Of a stretch of 64,000 nucleotides of DNA, positions 35,051-46,027 are shown piece by piece (positions within the stretch are counted from its first letter, which is position 1; each line of letters begins with the position of its first letter). The notes under the pieces were generated by a model. That model was not told where the DNA came from. It was given only the letters and a program-made list of their open reading frames with translations, and ran no database searches. Both the position numbers and the translations under genes were made by a program. The stretch comes from Tamarix chinensis (taxonomy: Eukaryota > Streptophyta > Magnoliopsida > Caryophyllales > Tamaricaceae): assembly GCA_030549775.1 (NCBI GenBank), contig CM060171.1, forward strand, positions 191,001 through 255,000. The letters are read 5' to 3'.

Positions 35051-36450
35051 GTAACAAGATAGTTCATAGTATCAGAAAACCATGGTGTACTTATCTGTAT
35101 CCCGAATAGCTGCTCATCTGAGAAATTCTCAATCAAGGGTATGGGCTCACCATCTTAAATCATGAGGCTCAAATGATTGGCTACTTTGTTCTTACTCCAT
35201 TTCTTGTCCTTTATCTCTGTATCAAACTCTTGTAGCAAGAGAACATATCTTATTAACCGAGTTTTGCTTCCTTTTTAGATAATAAGTACTTCAATGCTAC
35301 ATGATTTGTAAAATTGATAACTTTAGTTTGAATTAAATATGATATAAATTTTTCAAGAGCAAATACCACTGTTAATAGTTCTTTCTCGGTACTAGAGTAA
35401 CTCAACTAAGCATCATTACCAATCCATGAAGCATAATAGATGACGTAAGGCTTTTTATCCTTTCGTTGCCCTAAGACTACACCAATCACATGGTTAGAGA
35501 TATCACACATGATCTCAAATGGTAGGAACCAATTTGGATGTAGCATCACTAGGGCTGTCGGTAGGAATTTTGTAAGTTCATCAAATGCTTTTTAACACTC
35601 TTACTCCAATAGAAAGGCACATCCTTCTGTAAAAGGTGTGTCAATGGACATGCAGTGCTAGATAAGTCATTTATGAATTGTCAATAGAAAGCTACATATC
35701 CAAGAAAACAATGCACCTCCCTCTTGCACGTGGGAGAGGGTAAGTAGCACACATAATCTATCTTAGCTTTATCAACTTCTAACCCCCTAGATGAAATAAT
35801 ATGACCAAGTACAATTTCTTATGTTACCATGAAATGACACTTTTTACAATTAAGTACAAGGTTAGTTTCTTTGCATCATTTCAAAATTAAAGTCAAATTA
35901 TTGAGACAAGAATCAAAATTATCACAAGACACTAAAATCATCCATAAAAACCTTAATAATCTTCTCAATGTAATCAGAGAAACTACTAACCATACATCTT
36001 TGGAATGTACTAGGGACATTTCATAAGTCGAAGGGCATTCATTGATAACCAAATGTGCCAAATGGGCATGTAAAGGTTGTCTTCTCTTGATCCTCCTCTA
36101 CTATGTGAATTTAGTTATAATCGGAGTACCCATCAAGGAAGAAATAATAGGAATCACCAGCCAATCTCTCAAGCATCTGATCAATAAATGGTAATGGAAA
36201 ATGATCTTTACTTGTTGTAGCATTCAACTTCCTATGATCAATGCATACCTAGTGTTCGGTTATTGTCCTTTGTGGGACAATCTTATTCTCCACGTTTTTT
36301 ACTACAGTAACCCCCAACTTTTTAGGTACCACCTAAATAGGCTCCACCCATTTGGAATCTAAAATTGGGTAGATGACTTCACAATCCAAAAGCCTGATGA
36401 TTTCCTTATTTACTACTTCCATTATAGGAGGGTTGAGTCTATGTTAAGGT
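35051..36450 (-). pseudogene. Athila reverse transcriptase and RNase H
   Basis: On the minus strand, RT starts near 36450. The block at 36120-36250 reads CIDHRKLNATTSKDHFPLPF and DQMLERLAGDSYYFFLDGYS. The catalytic box near 35935-35950 is FMDDF, the form usual in Athila/Tat. RNase H follows, with KELLTVVFALEKFISYLI at about 35330-35395 and a HVALKYLL-like relic, where the family has DHAALKYLL. Frame breaks are common, as at Y.DYN followed by a stop, so the gene is inactive. Confidence 0.85.
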
Positions 36451-36976
36451 TCTCTAGTTGGTTTAACTCCTTTAAGAAGTATGTGGTGAACACACATGGT
36501 AAGACTTATCCCTTTGATGTCTACTAATGTCCATCCAATAGTTATTTTGTGAGCTTTAAGGACTTCCAAAAGCTTGCTTTCTTGCTCATTTTATTAACTG
36601 TAAAGATATGATCACCTGAAGCATCTCTCTATCTCCTAAGTATGCATACTCAAAAGATTAGGTAATGGCTTGAGTTCTAATGTAGGGGCCTAAATCATAG
36701 AAGGTATAGGTTTTTTAGTAGCTAAAGGAATTGAAAAAAGAGGGGATCCATACTAAAATGGAGGGTTTGCCTCCATGTGTGCTATGATATGCATAAGATG
36801 TAGGGAAAGTTTTGTCTCTATCTCTTCCAAAGAATTATCTTCTCCTTTCGCATCCAATCCCAAGCTTTTTATAAGAGTGATTTCCAATGGATCTTCCTCA
36901 TCATTCTCAAAGTAATCATATGCCAAAAGATCAATGGTGTCAATAGTATAACAAGAATGGTCATCCATTGGGTACA

Positions 36977-37200
36977 TCATAGGATGTTGAAGTTTATGAC
37001 TTCTCTATCAAACTCTATAGTAAGAGAACCAATATGAACATCTATCTTTGTGCAAGCACTTATCTTGAAAGGCATTCCCAAGAGCAACGACATCATACTC
37101 GAGCTACTTTCCTCCATATCTAAAATATAGAAGTCTGTCAGAAATATAAGGGTACCAACTTGCACATGAACATATTCTACAATCCCCTTAGAGAATGCAT
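36977..37200 (-). pseudogene. Athila aspartic protease fragment
   Basis: The minus frame contains VGTLIFLTDFYILDMEESSSSMM, LLLGMPFKISACTKIDVH and GSLTIEFD. This is the C-terminal part of the Athila protease domain (family pattern FYVLDM...LLGRPF..TA.TKIDV..G.L..EF), which processes Gag-Pol. The DTG/DSG active-site part lies further up around 37200-37330 in broken frames. Confidence 0.8.
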
Positions 37201-38178
37201 TAGAAAAATCAGCAATTTAAATGATAAAATTATCTTTCATAAGCTCTCCTAAACCTAAATATGCAAAAATAGAATATGGCATGACATTAGTAGATGCACC
37301 TAGGTCTAGCATGGCATTTTCAAACCTATTGCAACAAATCACACAAATGACAATGAAGCTTCAAGGATCTTTACACTTTGGAGGTAATTTCCTTCGTATG
37401 ATAGCGGAGAATGACTCACTCATTCTAACCACTTCCTTCTCCGGCAATCTCTTCATTGTGGTGCATAACTCCTTTAAAAATGTTGCATATTTGGGCACTT
37501 GCTAAATAGCTTCTAAGAGTGGAATGCTTACCTGCATCTTCTTGAATATATCCAATATAGCTTGATTAGTCTCATACTTCTTTGATTTGGATAGCCTGTT
37601 AGGAAAAGGAGCAACAGAAATAGGGTTAGTAATAGCAAAAATTGTATTGGTAGAGGATATACGATTCAAAGAACTCTTAGATTTCTATTGAATAGCGGGT
37701 TGATCAATTGTTTGTCTGTTTCTGCTCTTATTCCCTTGATTTTGCATGATCTCCCCTTCTTTTATAGTGGGTTCTTCTCCTAAATGCTCTAATTTCTCCT
37801 TGGTTTTGTTTGAAGCACTCTCGCATGATTTACCACACCTTGTTACCACTGCATTAGCTGATTTAAAGTTGCCATTTAGATTAGGTATGATGCTACTAGG
37901 CAGTTTTCTTAGATCGTGTAATTAGTTTAGCTTAGTGACCACTTCTCCCATTTGACGCTCTATATTCAACTCTCTCTTGTCCATGTTTAGTTGGATTAAT
38001 ATCGGTTGATTCTATCCATTTGTCAGCAACTCAAAAATATTGTCATATTTATTAGTGGTTGGAGCTTGAGGTTGAAAAGATCCTCCTTATGGTATTTGAT
38101 AAAAACCCGATGCCACTTGGTTGAAATCTGGAGGGTTAAGAACATTATTATTATATTTCTAATGCAAATTAGGATGGT
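37201..38178 (-). pseudogene. Athila gag, C-terminal part
   Basis: Minus-strand relics run from the RNHPN motif at 38163-38178 toward the protease, with acidic/Gln-rich linker sequence and a block near 37440-37520 (KYATFLKEL) that precedes protease in Athila elements. Solo LTR J separates this from the N-terminal gag: the codons for YHPG (44735-44750) should lie immediately before RNHPN. Confidence 0.75.
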
Positions 38179-38953
38179 TGCGTTGTTGTGCTATTTCCGC
38201 AAGCGCATGGATTTGTTATAGCATTTCAAGGTCATATCCCTCAGGGACTTCGTAATTAATCTCACTTCTTTACTATTTTAACTATCTAAATCTATATAAA
38301 ATAGGGGTATGCATTTGGATAAAAAAAATTACAAAAAGCTTTCTAACTTGCAAATACTAAACAATAAGAGTGAAACCTAGGATCAAACTTTAGTCTCCGA
38401 ATTGATAATCAATAATGAACAATGTTTATGCCGTAGTTTATGAAATATCCCGAAAATTCTAATTTTATTAATTATTATTAAATAAGGTTTTATTATAAAA
38501 AATTAATTAAATAAATTATTTTTATTAAATTAAAAGAAATTTTATTAGGGCAAATCAAGAAGAATTTTATAAATATTTTAATTAGGAGAAATTTGGGTAT
38601 TTTAGCTAATTAAAGATTTTATTTTAGAAATTAATTAAATAAATTATTTTATTTAAAATAAGAAGGAGAAAATGGTTCCAAATTAATATTAATTTTATAA
38701 ATAATTTAATTGAAGAAATTTAGGGTGGTTTGTTAATTAAAATGGAAATTATGGAAAATCTTTTAAAAATCATAATTTAGCCTAAAAAAGGATTTAAATA
38801 TTATTATTTTTAAATATCCTAAATATTTTAATTAATTTAAATACCCAATGTAATTATTTTTCCTTTTTCCCTTTTTCCTTTTTCCTTTTCTTTCTTCATT
38901 TTTCTTTCTTTTTCTTTCTTCTTCTTTTCTTTTTCTTTTTCTCCTCCCCAACC

Positions 38954-38970
38954 TGGGCCAGCAGTGGCCC
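38954..38970. promoter_or_regulatory. Inverted site II motif, copy D
   Basis: TGGGCCAGCAGTGGCCC: arms GGGCCA/TGGCCC, in the same position relative to the TATA box as in copies A and C. Confidence 0.5.
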
Positions 38971-39510
38971 GATCCTTTCCCTTCTACCTTCTTCCTTCTG
39001 CGACGCGGTCCAGACCTGCGACCCGTCTTCCTTTTCCTTTCCCGCGGCCCGTTCTCCCTTTTCTTTCTTTTCTTCTTCTTCGACATCCTGGCACGACGTT
39101 TTCCATATGTTTCCTCAAAAACGCCGCGTCTCATTTAAACACCCTCACCCACGCTTGACCACCCAGCAGAGTCCTTCCTTTTTCTTTCTTTTCTTTCTTC
39201 CCTGGACCGCCGGTCCAGCCCACCTTTCTTCTTCTTCTTCCTCCTTCCTCCCCCGATGTCGCCATCGACCTGTAATCCCGAAGATTTTGCCGGCGACTAC
39301 GCATATTCGCTACCCACTTTCTCCCCCTCTCTTCCACGTCGACTCACTGACCACACCTGTCTGCCGACGTCTCCCATTTCCTCGCATGATTCCCTCTCCC
39401 TTGGCCACATGCAGACACGATTGGGGAGTACGCCGACTGCCATCGTCGGACGGTGCCCACTCCTGCCTACCACTATCCCACCTTCCCTTCGACCCTAACT
39501 TCCCCTTCAG

Positions 39511-39520
39511 TCTATAAATA
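39511..39520 (+). promoter_or_regulatory. TATA box, copy D
   Basis: TCTATAAATA at the position equivalent to copies A and C. Confidence 0.65.
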
Positions 39521-40189
39521 CCCCCAGATTGAGCCTTGTATCGAGTTTTGGTTGCTTACCCAAAAATTCCTCAACATTGCCGCTGATGTCCATTCCTCCA
39601 CATTTCCGCCGCGTCCGGCCAACACCGCGGCCCGTTCTGGCCACCCATGTGCTCCTTGCACCGCCCCCTAACTAACTGTGCCTTCCTCCTCCCTCGATTC
39701 TTCCTGCACAAGCCACCCCGGCTGTGCGAAGTAGCCTTCCCAAACAACCCTTTCTCTACCACCGCCGCCCTTCGAACCACCATTAGCTACTCTCTCTGCC
39801 GCTTTCGTCGCTTCTTTTACCTCTCAAATTATTCTTCAGACCACCCTCTACCTTCCCCTACCATTCTTTTCCTCTTCCTCCCTCTCCTCCTCTCTTTCTC
39901 TCCTTCTTCTCCATTCGGCCACCACCACTACCGCCGTGCGCCGCCACCTTTGGCGACGCCACCACCCCTATTCTGCTCCCCTCCTTTTGTACAACCATAA
40001 TCACCCTTGCTTCCACTCTTTTTCTCTTTCTCTTTTTCCCAGCCCTCAAATTTTTCCTTTTTCTTCCCTTTTTTCGGCCACCGCCGGTGCCGTCTATCCC
40101 CACCAGTCTAAGGTTGAACCCTAGACCCCCTCAACCCTTTGCCCTATTTTTATAAGCCTTAAATTATTTTATTTTATTTATTTGAATAT

Positions 40190-40733
40190 AAATACTATTA
40201 TTATTATTATTCATATTTCCATTTTTAATATGTATTATTATTATTATTATTATTATTAATGTTTTTATTATTATTAATGTTTTTATTATTATTCTGTTGA
40301 GGGATGAAGCCCTATTGTAATTTTTAATTCGATTTTAGCACTATTACCCTTATTATTTCTATTATTACTATTACTATTATTAATATGTTATAAGTATAAT
40401 TATTATTATTATTTCCTATTTCGAATTTCTATTATTCTTATTCCATTATTATTAATACAACTATTTTACCATTAGTGTTGTTAATAATGTTATTATTGTT
40501 ATTGTTGTTGTTATTGTTGTTGTTATTATTATTATTATTTTCAAGTGTAAGTATTATTATTTTATATAGGGCTGAAACCCTATTGTGCCTATTTTGAATT
40601 ATAGTAGTGGTATTATAAATATCAAGTCTTATTATTAGTAATATTATCATTATTTTTATCAATAGCATTTATTATTCTTATTCTTATTATTCTTATTCTT
40701 ATTCTTATTATTATTATTATTATTATTATTATA

Positions 40734-40784
<51 letters not shown>

Positions 40785-40911
40785 TAATAAGTTTATTATT
40801 TTTCAATGTAGGGTGGAAACCCTACTTCTTTTTATCTTCAAATATTATCCTTACTATTATTATCATTATGTTTATTATTATTTTGTAATATTATTATGGT
40901 TTTTATCATCA

Positions 40912-40967
<56 letters not shown>

Positions 40968-41010
40968 TCATCATTATTATTATTACTAAATTTGGTTATT
41001 TATTTTAGTA

Positions 41011-41054
<44 letters not shown>

Positions 41055-41097
41055 TCATCATTATTATTATTACTAAATTTGGTTATTTATTTTAGTA

Positions 41098-41159
<62 letters not shown>

Positions 41160-41340
41160 TTAGTAAAGGGGCCGAAGCCCTTATTTCACTTTGTTTTGAA
41201 TAATGTCCTTGTTATTATTATTGTTACTATTATTATTATTATTATTATTGTTTATATTATCATTGATATTATTTTTAGTATCTTTGCTATTATTATTTTA
41301 GTATCATTATTATTATTATTAGGGTAAAATTTCCAACCTT
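40190..41340. repeat. Expanded (ATT)n stretch, copy D
   Basis: Over 1.1 kb dominated by ATT, interrupted by hairpin islands near 40298, 40568, 40809, 41166 and 41327. A tandem duplication of 87 bp is visible, with TTTCATCATT at 40966 and again at 41053. The poly-Ile and poly-Asn frames here are artefacts. Confidence 0.92.
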
Positions 41341-41518
41341 ATATTATCAACTTTTATAATATTTCTATTATTTCTATATCTTTAGCAAAGTTAGTAATTA
41401 GTTAATGTTATTTTATTAATATATTATTATTTATTTAAAAACCTAGTCTTATAGTAAGTTAGTGATTAATAGTATTTTGATAGGAGGGAGTCTAATTTTA
41501 GTTTTTCCATCATAATAG

Positions 41519-41580
41519 GTGAAACCAGTCAAAGCCCTAAGGAGGCATGGGAGCGTGCTCCAAGACCGGTGTCATTTTAG
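41519..41580 (+). other. 62-nt exon-like block, copy D
   Basis: Preceded by TTTTTCCATCATAATAG and followed by GTAAGGGG. Contains GGAGC-GT-GCTCC. Confidence 0.62.
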
Positions 41581-41834
41581 GTAAGGGGTGCTAAGGCCAT
41601 ATGTGTAATATGTGATTTTATGCTATGCATGCCATGTGGTATGAAATATAGTATATTTTATGTGTATATTGTATAATTGTTATGAATGCACCATGATATG
41701 GAGTTGAAGTATGTTGGTGTGAATAAATTGTGGCATGAGAATTATGTGTATAAGTGTGTTATTATTATGGTATGATGTGGCCTTAAGACATACATGATAG
41801 GGTTGTAAAATAATGATGGGGAGTGTAACAATGT

Positions 41835-42375
41835 GGTATTAGGGTTTGCATGGCGCTGGGCTTTGCATGGAGTTAATGTTGCATGGTGGTATTAATGGTT
41901 GCATGGCGGTGTTAGGGTTTGCATGGAATTGCATGGTGTTAGGGTTTGTATGGAATTGCATGGTGTTAGGGTTTGCATGGAATTGCATGGTGTTAGGGTT
42001 TTGCATGGCGGTATTAGGGTTTGCATGGTGGTATTAGGGTTTTCATGGTGGTATTAATGGTTGCATGGTGGTATTAATGGTTGTACTATGGTATTAGGGT
42101 TTGCATGGTGGTATTAATGGTTGCATGGTGGTATTAATGGTTGTATGGTGGTATTAGGGTTTGCATGGTGGAGTTAGGGTTTTGCATGGGAGTTAATGAT
42201 TGCATGGGATTTAGGGTTTGTATGAAAAGTTCGAGAGGTTGCATGGGATGTGTAAAGTTTGCATGGGAGTGAAAATTGCGTATGAAAGGTTGATTTGGTG
42301 GTATTAGGTTTTGTATAATGGTATTAATGGTTGCATGGTGGTATTAATGGTTGTATGGTGGTATTAGGGTTGCTC
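41835..42375 (+). repeat. Telo-box minisatellite, copy D
   Basis: The longest and most regular array. Units of 20-21 bp, core TATTAGGGTTTGCATGGTGG, alternate with TATTAATGGTTGCATGGTGG. The frame at 41846-42037 is an artefact of the repeat. Confidence 0.9.
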
Positions 42376-42617
42376 GTGGGAATTGAGTGAATTAATCAAG
42401 AGGGTTGTTCTTGATTAATTGGTAAGGATAAAAACATGGGGAGAGTGTTCTTGATTCTTGTATCGCTTCAAAGGATAGCAATAAAGATTCAAGTTTGGTA
42501 AATTCTTCTTTGATTTGTTATTATTCTACATAGTGCTTGTATTCTTGGTTTTGAAGATTTTATTTTAGATCTCAAAACTGAGTTAATCGTGGATATTTCC
42601 CAACAGGTGTGGACTAT

Positions 42618-42705
42618 TGTCCCGCAAGTGACCGATCCACCGACGAATAATAGTTATGTGGACTTTGTCCCGCAAGTGACCGGCCCACCAGCAATAATAG
42701 TGGGG
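42618..42705 (+). repeat. Contracted CCAC-box array, copy D
   Basis: Only about two units remain (GATCCACCGACGAATAATAG and CGGCCCACCAGCAATAATAG). Confidence 0.75.
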
Positions 42706-42946
42706 TATTCCTGTGCTTACATGGATTTGATAAAAGGCATGGTGTGTATCGACTTTCAATAAAAGATTAATTAAATAATTAATTTGGACTGTTTGGGCCT
42801 CTATGTGTGGGCTTGATCATTTATAAGTTGCTACTTATCTATATGACCTTATGCATTATATATGTGGGCTTGAAAGTGTAAGTTGAATATTATCCTGTAT
42901 AATTTTATGTGATTATGTATTGGCCTTAGTGCTCGGTTACCTTGTT

Positions 42947-43002
42947 TAGTACGTAGCGTAATGATCACCCTTTTCATGGGTGCTGCTCATTCCCACGAGC
43001 AG
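42947..43002 (+). other. Three-hairpin cluster, copy D
   Basis: The first stem has one internal mismatch and a terminal wobble. The second and third stems are perfect. It ends 23 nt before CAA (43025), a decayed CAG. Confidence 0.72.
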
Positions 43003-44728
43003 AAGGCCCGTCTGACTTGTTGCAAGTAGGAGACGCTTATTTCGATGCTATTAAGGTCTATGGGACATCAGGTGGGGCCGAGTGATGTTTGGGATGGATC
43101 AGTTCCTGGAGTGGCGTGGCCATTTTCCTTTTTAAATTATGACTCATGTTACCTTTTTATTTTGTTTGAGTTGCAGAAATAATTTTATTAATGTTGTTTA
43201 TTTATTATCTGAAAAACAATAGCTAGTATTTCGAATTATATAAAGACTTACGCGTACTCTGATTTTCATTTTTATAAAACTAGATTATTAATGATGCTAT
43301 TGGTAGTGTTTTCTTAAACTTAGCACTTGATACCGGAACGGTAGGAGTGAACCGGTCTGGTACTAAGTGTAGCGGTAACATCCCTAGAAATTTATGGTTT
43401 TAATTTATAAGTCTTATTTGAAAAAAAAAGTGTAAATTTTGGGGGTATTACAGTTTAATTCACTAACTGTGGATAATTAGTCATATTATATTCATTAGCC
43501 TATTTCAAGGTCTAAGAACGTATTTAATCTAATTTGCCAACTACTTTCGTGACTCACAAATTAAATTAAACCCATTAAGCATCACTAATTCTACAGTACC
43601 TAAGAAATAAACATCTACTTTCGTAATTGCTTAAATTTATATACATATGTTAATTTCCGATAATAATCTCAGTCTTTCAGTTGTAAATTACATCTAAGGA
43701 GGTTGAATTTTGTCAAATCCACTTTACAACAATTAAATCTAGCATATACAATAGTATAAACGAATCAATCATACGACATAATACTTTAATTAATCATAAT
43801 GATCACTAAAATGGTACCTAGTCCAATCCTAGAAAGGAGGCTACTCACTCATATTTTCAAATGAAATTAACGAAATAAATAGCATGATGATCATAATAAC
43901 AATGCAAAGATACAAAGAAGAAGAATTAGATTGAAATAGCCATAATCCAGAAGAGAGAAATGTTGATTCTGAGTCGACCTTATATGAATTACACAATTGA
44001 ATCTTAGGATTAATCAAAACTAAAGGAACAAAAAATTACATGAAGCTAAGCTTGGTAATGAGGGGTCTAAAAATCCCCTAATAACTCCTCTCTCTCTCTC
44101 TCCTTAAGAATTCCCCGAGGCGTGCCATGAAAATCCGCATCATGTCAGCCATGTCGTGCACGTAAATCATGGGGAAGACTGTTGTTGCACGGTAGTGCGG
44201 CCTTTACACGGCCTGGCCGTATAGTTTCTCATCTCTCGGCATTTTAGGATTTCCAACCTTGCATGGCCGTGCAATATTTTTAGCCTCAACTTTTCAGCTT
44301 AGAATTTTGCACTGCCTTGCAACCATGCACTGCCTGGCCATGCGATTCTATTTTCTTCCATAATAATAGGGGGATGTTGCATGGCTGTGCAGCTAGGTGT
44401 GCCGCCGACCGTGTAACCCTCTTTTCTGTCTTCTTAAGGATATCTTGACGCATCTTTTGGCTCTTATAGCTTTAATACACTTCCATAAATATGTTATATC
44501 GATGTACTTGCCTCCCAAGTTTTCCTTGCTAGGTCCATTACTCAAAAAATAAGCAATTCTTTCTCAGAATTGGTGTTTTGCGAGAAATCCTACAACACAA
44601 AGCTTAAGAAAGCGGTTGTACGAATAATAGACCAAAACCATAGCAAAATATATATAAGCGATTAAATGAAGTTCAAAGTGAAGGTAAAGAGAGGTAAAAC
44701 TATGGGAAATATTCACTTTATCATGCGC

Positions 44729-45660
44729 ATACCTGGATGATAAGTATTTGAAAATCTAATAGCATTTGCTTGCACATGATTCTCTCCTCCAATCATCTGT
44801 GGGCATTTATCACTGCGATATCCTATTGCTGAACATACTTCACATATGCTTACAGCTCCAATAGATGTGACAGTCTATGAAATAAGAGTAATGATTTGGT
44901 TAAGTCTATCATCAAATTGATTTACACTTACCTCATTTACTCTTGCATGGGTAGAAAGGCCATCGTATTACTGTGTGGTAGAGGCTTGGTTTTTCAATTA
45001 AGCTTGAGCTGAAGTGGGATCCTTATCCATAAAAGAGCCACCAATAGCTGTATCCAACATATTCTTCTCGAGTGGAGCGAGGCCCTCATATGCAACAAAT
45101 TCTCTTCCCTCATCCCATGTTGTAGGCACTGTGATAGCAAGGCCGTATACCTATTGTAATAAGCATGGAATGTTTCGTTAGGCTCTTGCTGTATCCTAGT
45201 GATCATCTTCCATAGTACCATGACACGTGAAGCTAGAAAAATACTTGTCTAAGAATGCATTAGCCAAGGTGCCCTATGAGTATATCTGTCTTGTAACTAA
45301 TTCATAAAGCTAGTCCTCCGCACTATCTATCAAGGTAGATGGAAATGCCTTGAGCTTCAGGATTTGAAGGTTGGCCTCCTTGGGGCACATAGAGACACGT
45401 AAAAATTGGAATTCCTTTAGGAATTTATTAGGATCTTTACTTGGGAGCCCATGGAAAGTTGAAAGGCTATGACGTAGGCTGGATTTTACCTCGAACTCTT
45501 TTTCCTTTCCATCATCAAGCTCAAGGTAGCCAATGCATATAGGCACAGATTTGGCTTTATTATGGGATGCCAGCTCCCGCAAACTCCTATTAGTTACCAT
45601 GTGAGTAAAGTAGATAGGATCTTTTGGTAATGATGTGCTGCTATTTAAAGCTGCTTCTTC
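44729..45660 (-). pseudogene. Athila gag, N-terminal part
   Basis: The minus frames at 45310-45600 (RSLRELASHNKAKSVPICIG, FHGLPSKDPNKFLKEF, LKLKAFPSTLIDSAED) and 44994-45221 (a segment resembling the family's GE.L..YW.RF...) match Athila Gag, the RNA-packaging structural protein. A zinc-knuckle relic (CSAIGYRSDKCPQM) lies near 44790-44840, followed by QANAIRFSNTYHPG. J interrupts the protein just after this. Several stops and one frameshift between the two open stretches inactivate it. Confidence 0.82.
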
Positions 45661-45894
45661 AAATTCTGGTGATGATGAAGAACCAAAAAACTCGTCTTCA
45701 AGTTTTGATGATGAATGAGAATTATAAATTCTTAACTGTCTAATTGCTCAAATGGATCTCTCTAACTCCAGATTCATCAGTATAAACTCTCCTTGTGGTT
45801 TTCCTCTTATATGCATTCACCAATGGGTATTTGAAATAAGAAAAACACTATAACTGAGTAAACCACACTAGATAAAAAGAAAACACACAAAAGG

Positions 45895-45896
45895 AA

Positions 45897-45931
<35 letters not shown>
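45895..45931. repeat. (AAT)n microsatellite in the Athila leader
   Basis: About 11 AAT units between gag and the primer-binding site. Confidence 0.9.
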
Positions 45932-45932
<1 letters not shown>

Positions 45933-46004
45933 TAAAAAATGATTAAAGAAAAACATATAAAATACTAAAAGAAAAAGCTAGTAAAATACAGGCAAAGTTA
46001 CCAA

Positions 46005-46022
46005 TTCCTGGCAATGACACTA
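46005..46022 (-). other. Decayed tRNA-Asp-type primer-binding site
   Basis: The minus strand reads TAGTGTCATTGCCAGGAA. The Athila-type site is TGGCGCCGTTGCCGGGGA, and every difference is a C-to-T or G-to-A transition, the pattern expected from deamination of methylated cytosine. It sets the 5' LTR boundary at 46028. Confidence 0.75.
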
Positions 46023-46027
46023 AAAAT

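Larger units (their letters stand above)
38441..43452 (+). mobile_element. Giant solo LTR, copy D
   Basis: A 5012-bp segment from TGAAATATCCC to GGGGGTATTACA, with the perfect duplication GTTTA (38436-38440 and 43453-43457). It is nested in Athila-type solo LTR J. Modules: site II inverted repeat 38954-38970, TATA box 39511-39520, exon-like stretch ending AAG|GT at 40113, a greatly expanded (ATT)n stretch (about 40190-41340), 62-nt block 41519-41580, the longest telo-box minisatellite (41835-42375), a contracted CCAC array (42618-42705), hairpin cluster 42947-43002, terminal inverted repeat 43324-43369. It exceeds A and C mainly through the (ATT)n and minisatellite expansions. Confidence 0.93.
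38184..44723 (-). mobile_element. Athila/Tat-type solo LTR J (interrupted by copy D)
   Basis: It breaks the Athila gag between YHPG and RNHPN codons. Plus-strand ends are TGTTGTGCTATTTCC (38184) and CACTTTATCA (44723), with near-perfect duplications TGCGT (38179-38183) and TGCGC (44724-44728). Copy D interrupts it at 38441-43457, leaving about 1.5 kb. Repeated GCACGGCC(G/A)TGCAA-like words at 44140-44420 and an Athila-like terminus suggest a Tat/Athila LTR on the minus strand. It has no coding capacity. Confidence 0.75.

Noticed and set aside
40896..41327. 143-residue frame rich in isoleucine, like a membrane protein
   Set aside because: It is a translation of the (ATT)n tract in copy D. The same holds for the Asn-rich frame on the other strand at 40438-40668.
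41835..42375. Interstitial telomere
   Set aside because: Units are about 20 bp with the telo-box as one part, not tandem TTTAGGG. It recurs at the same place in each LTR copy.
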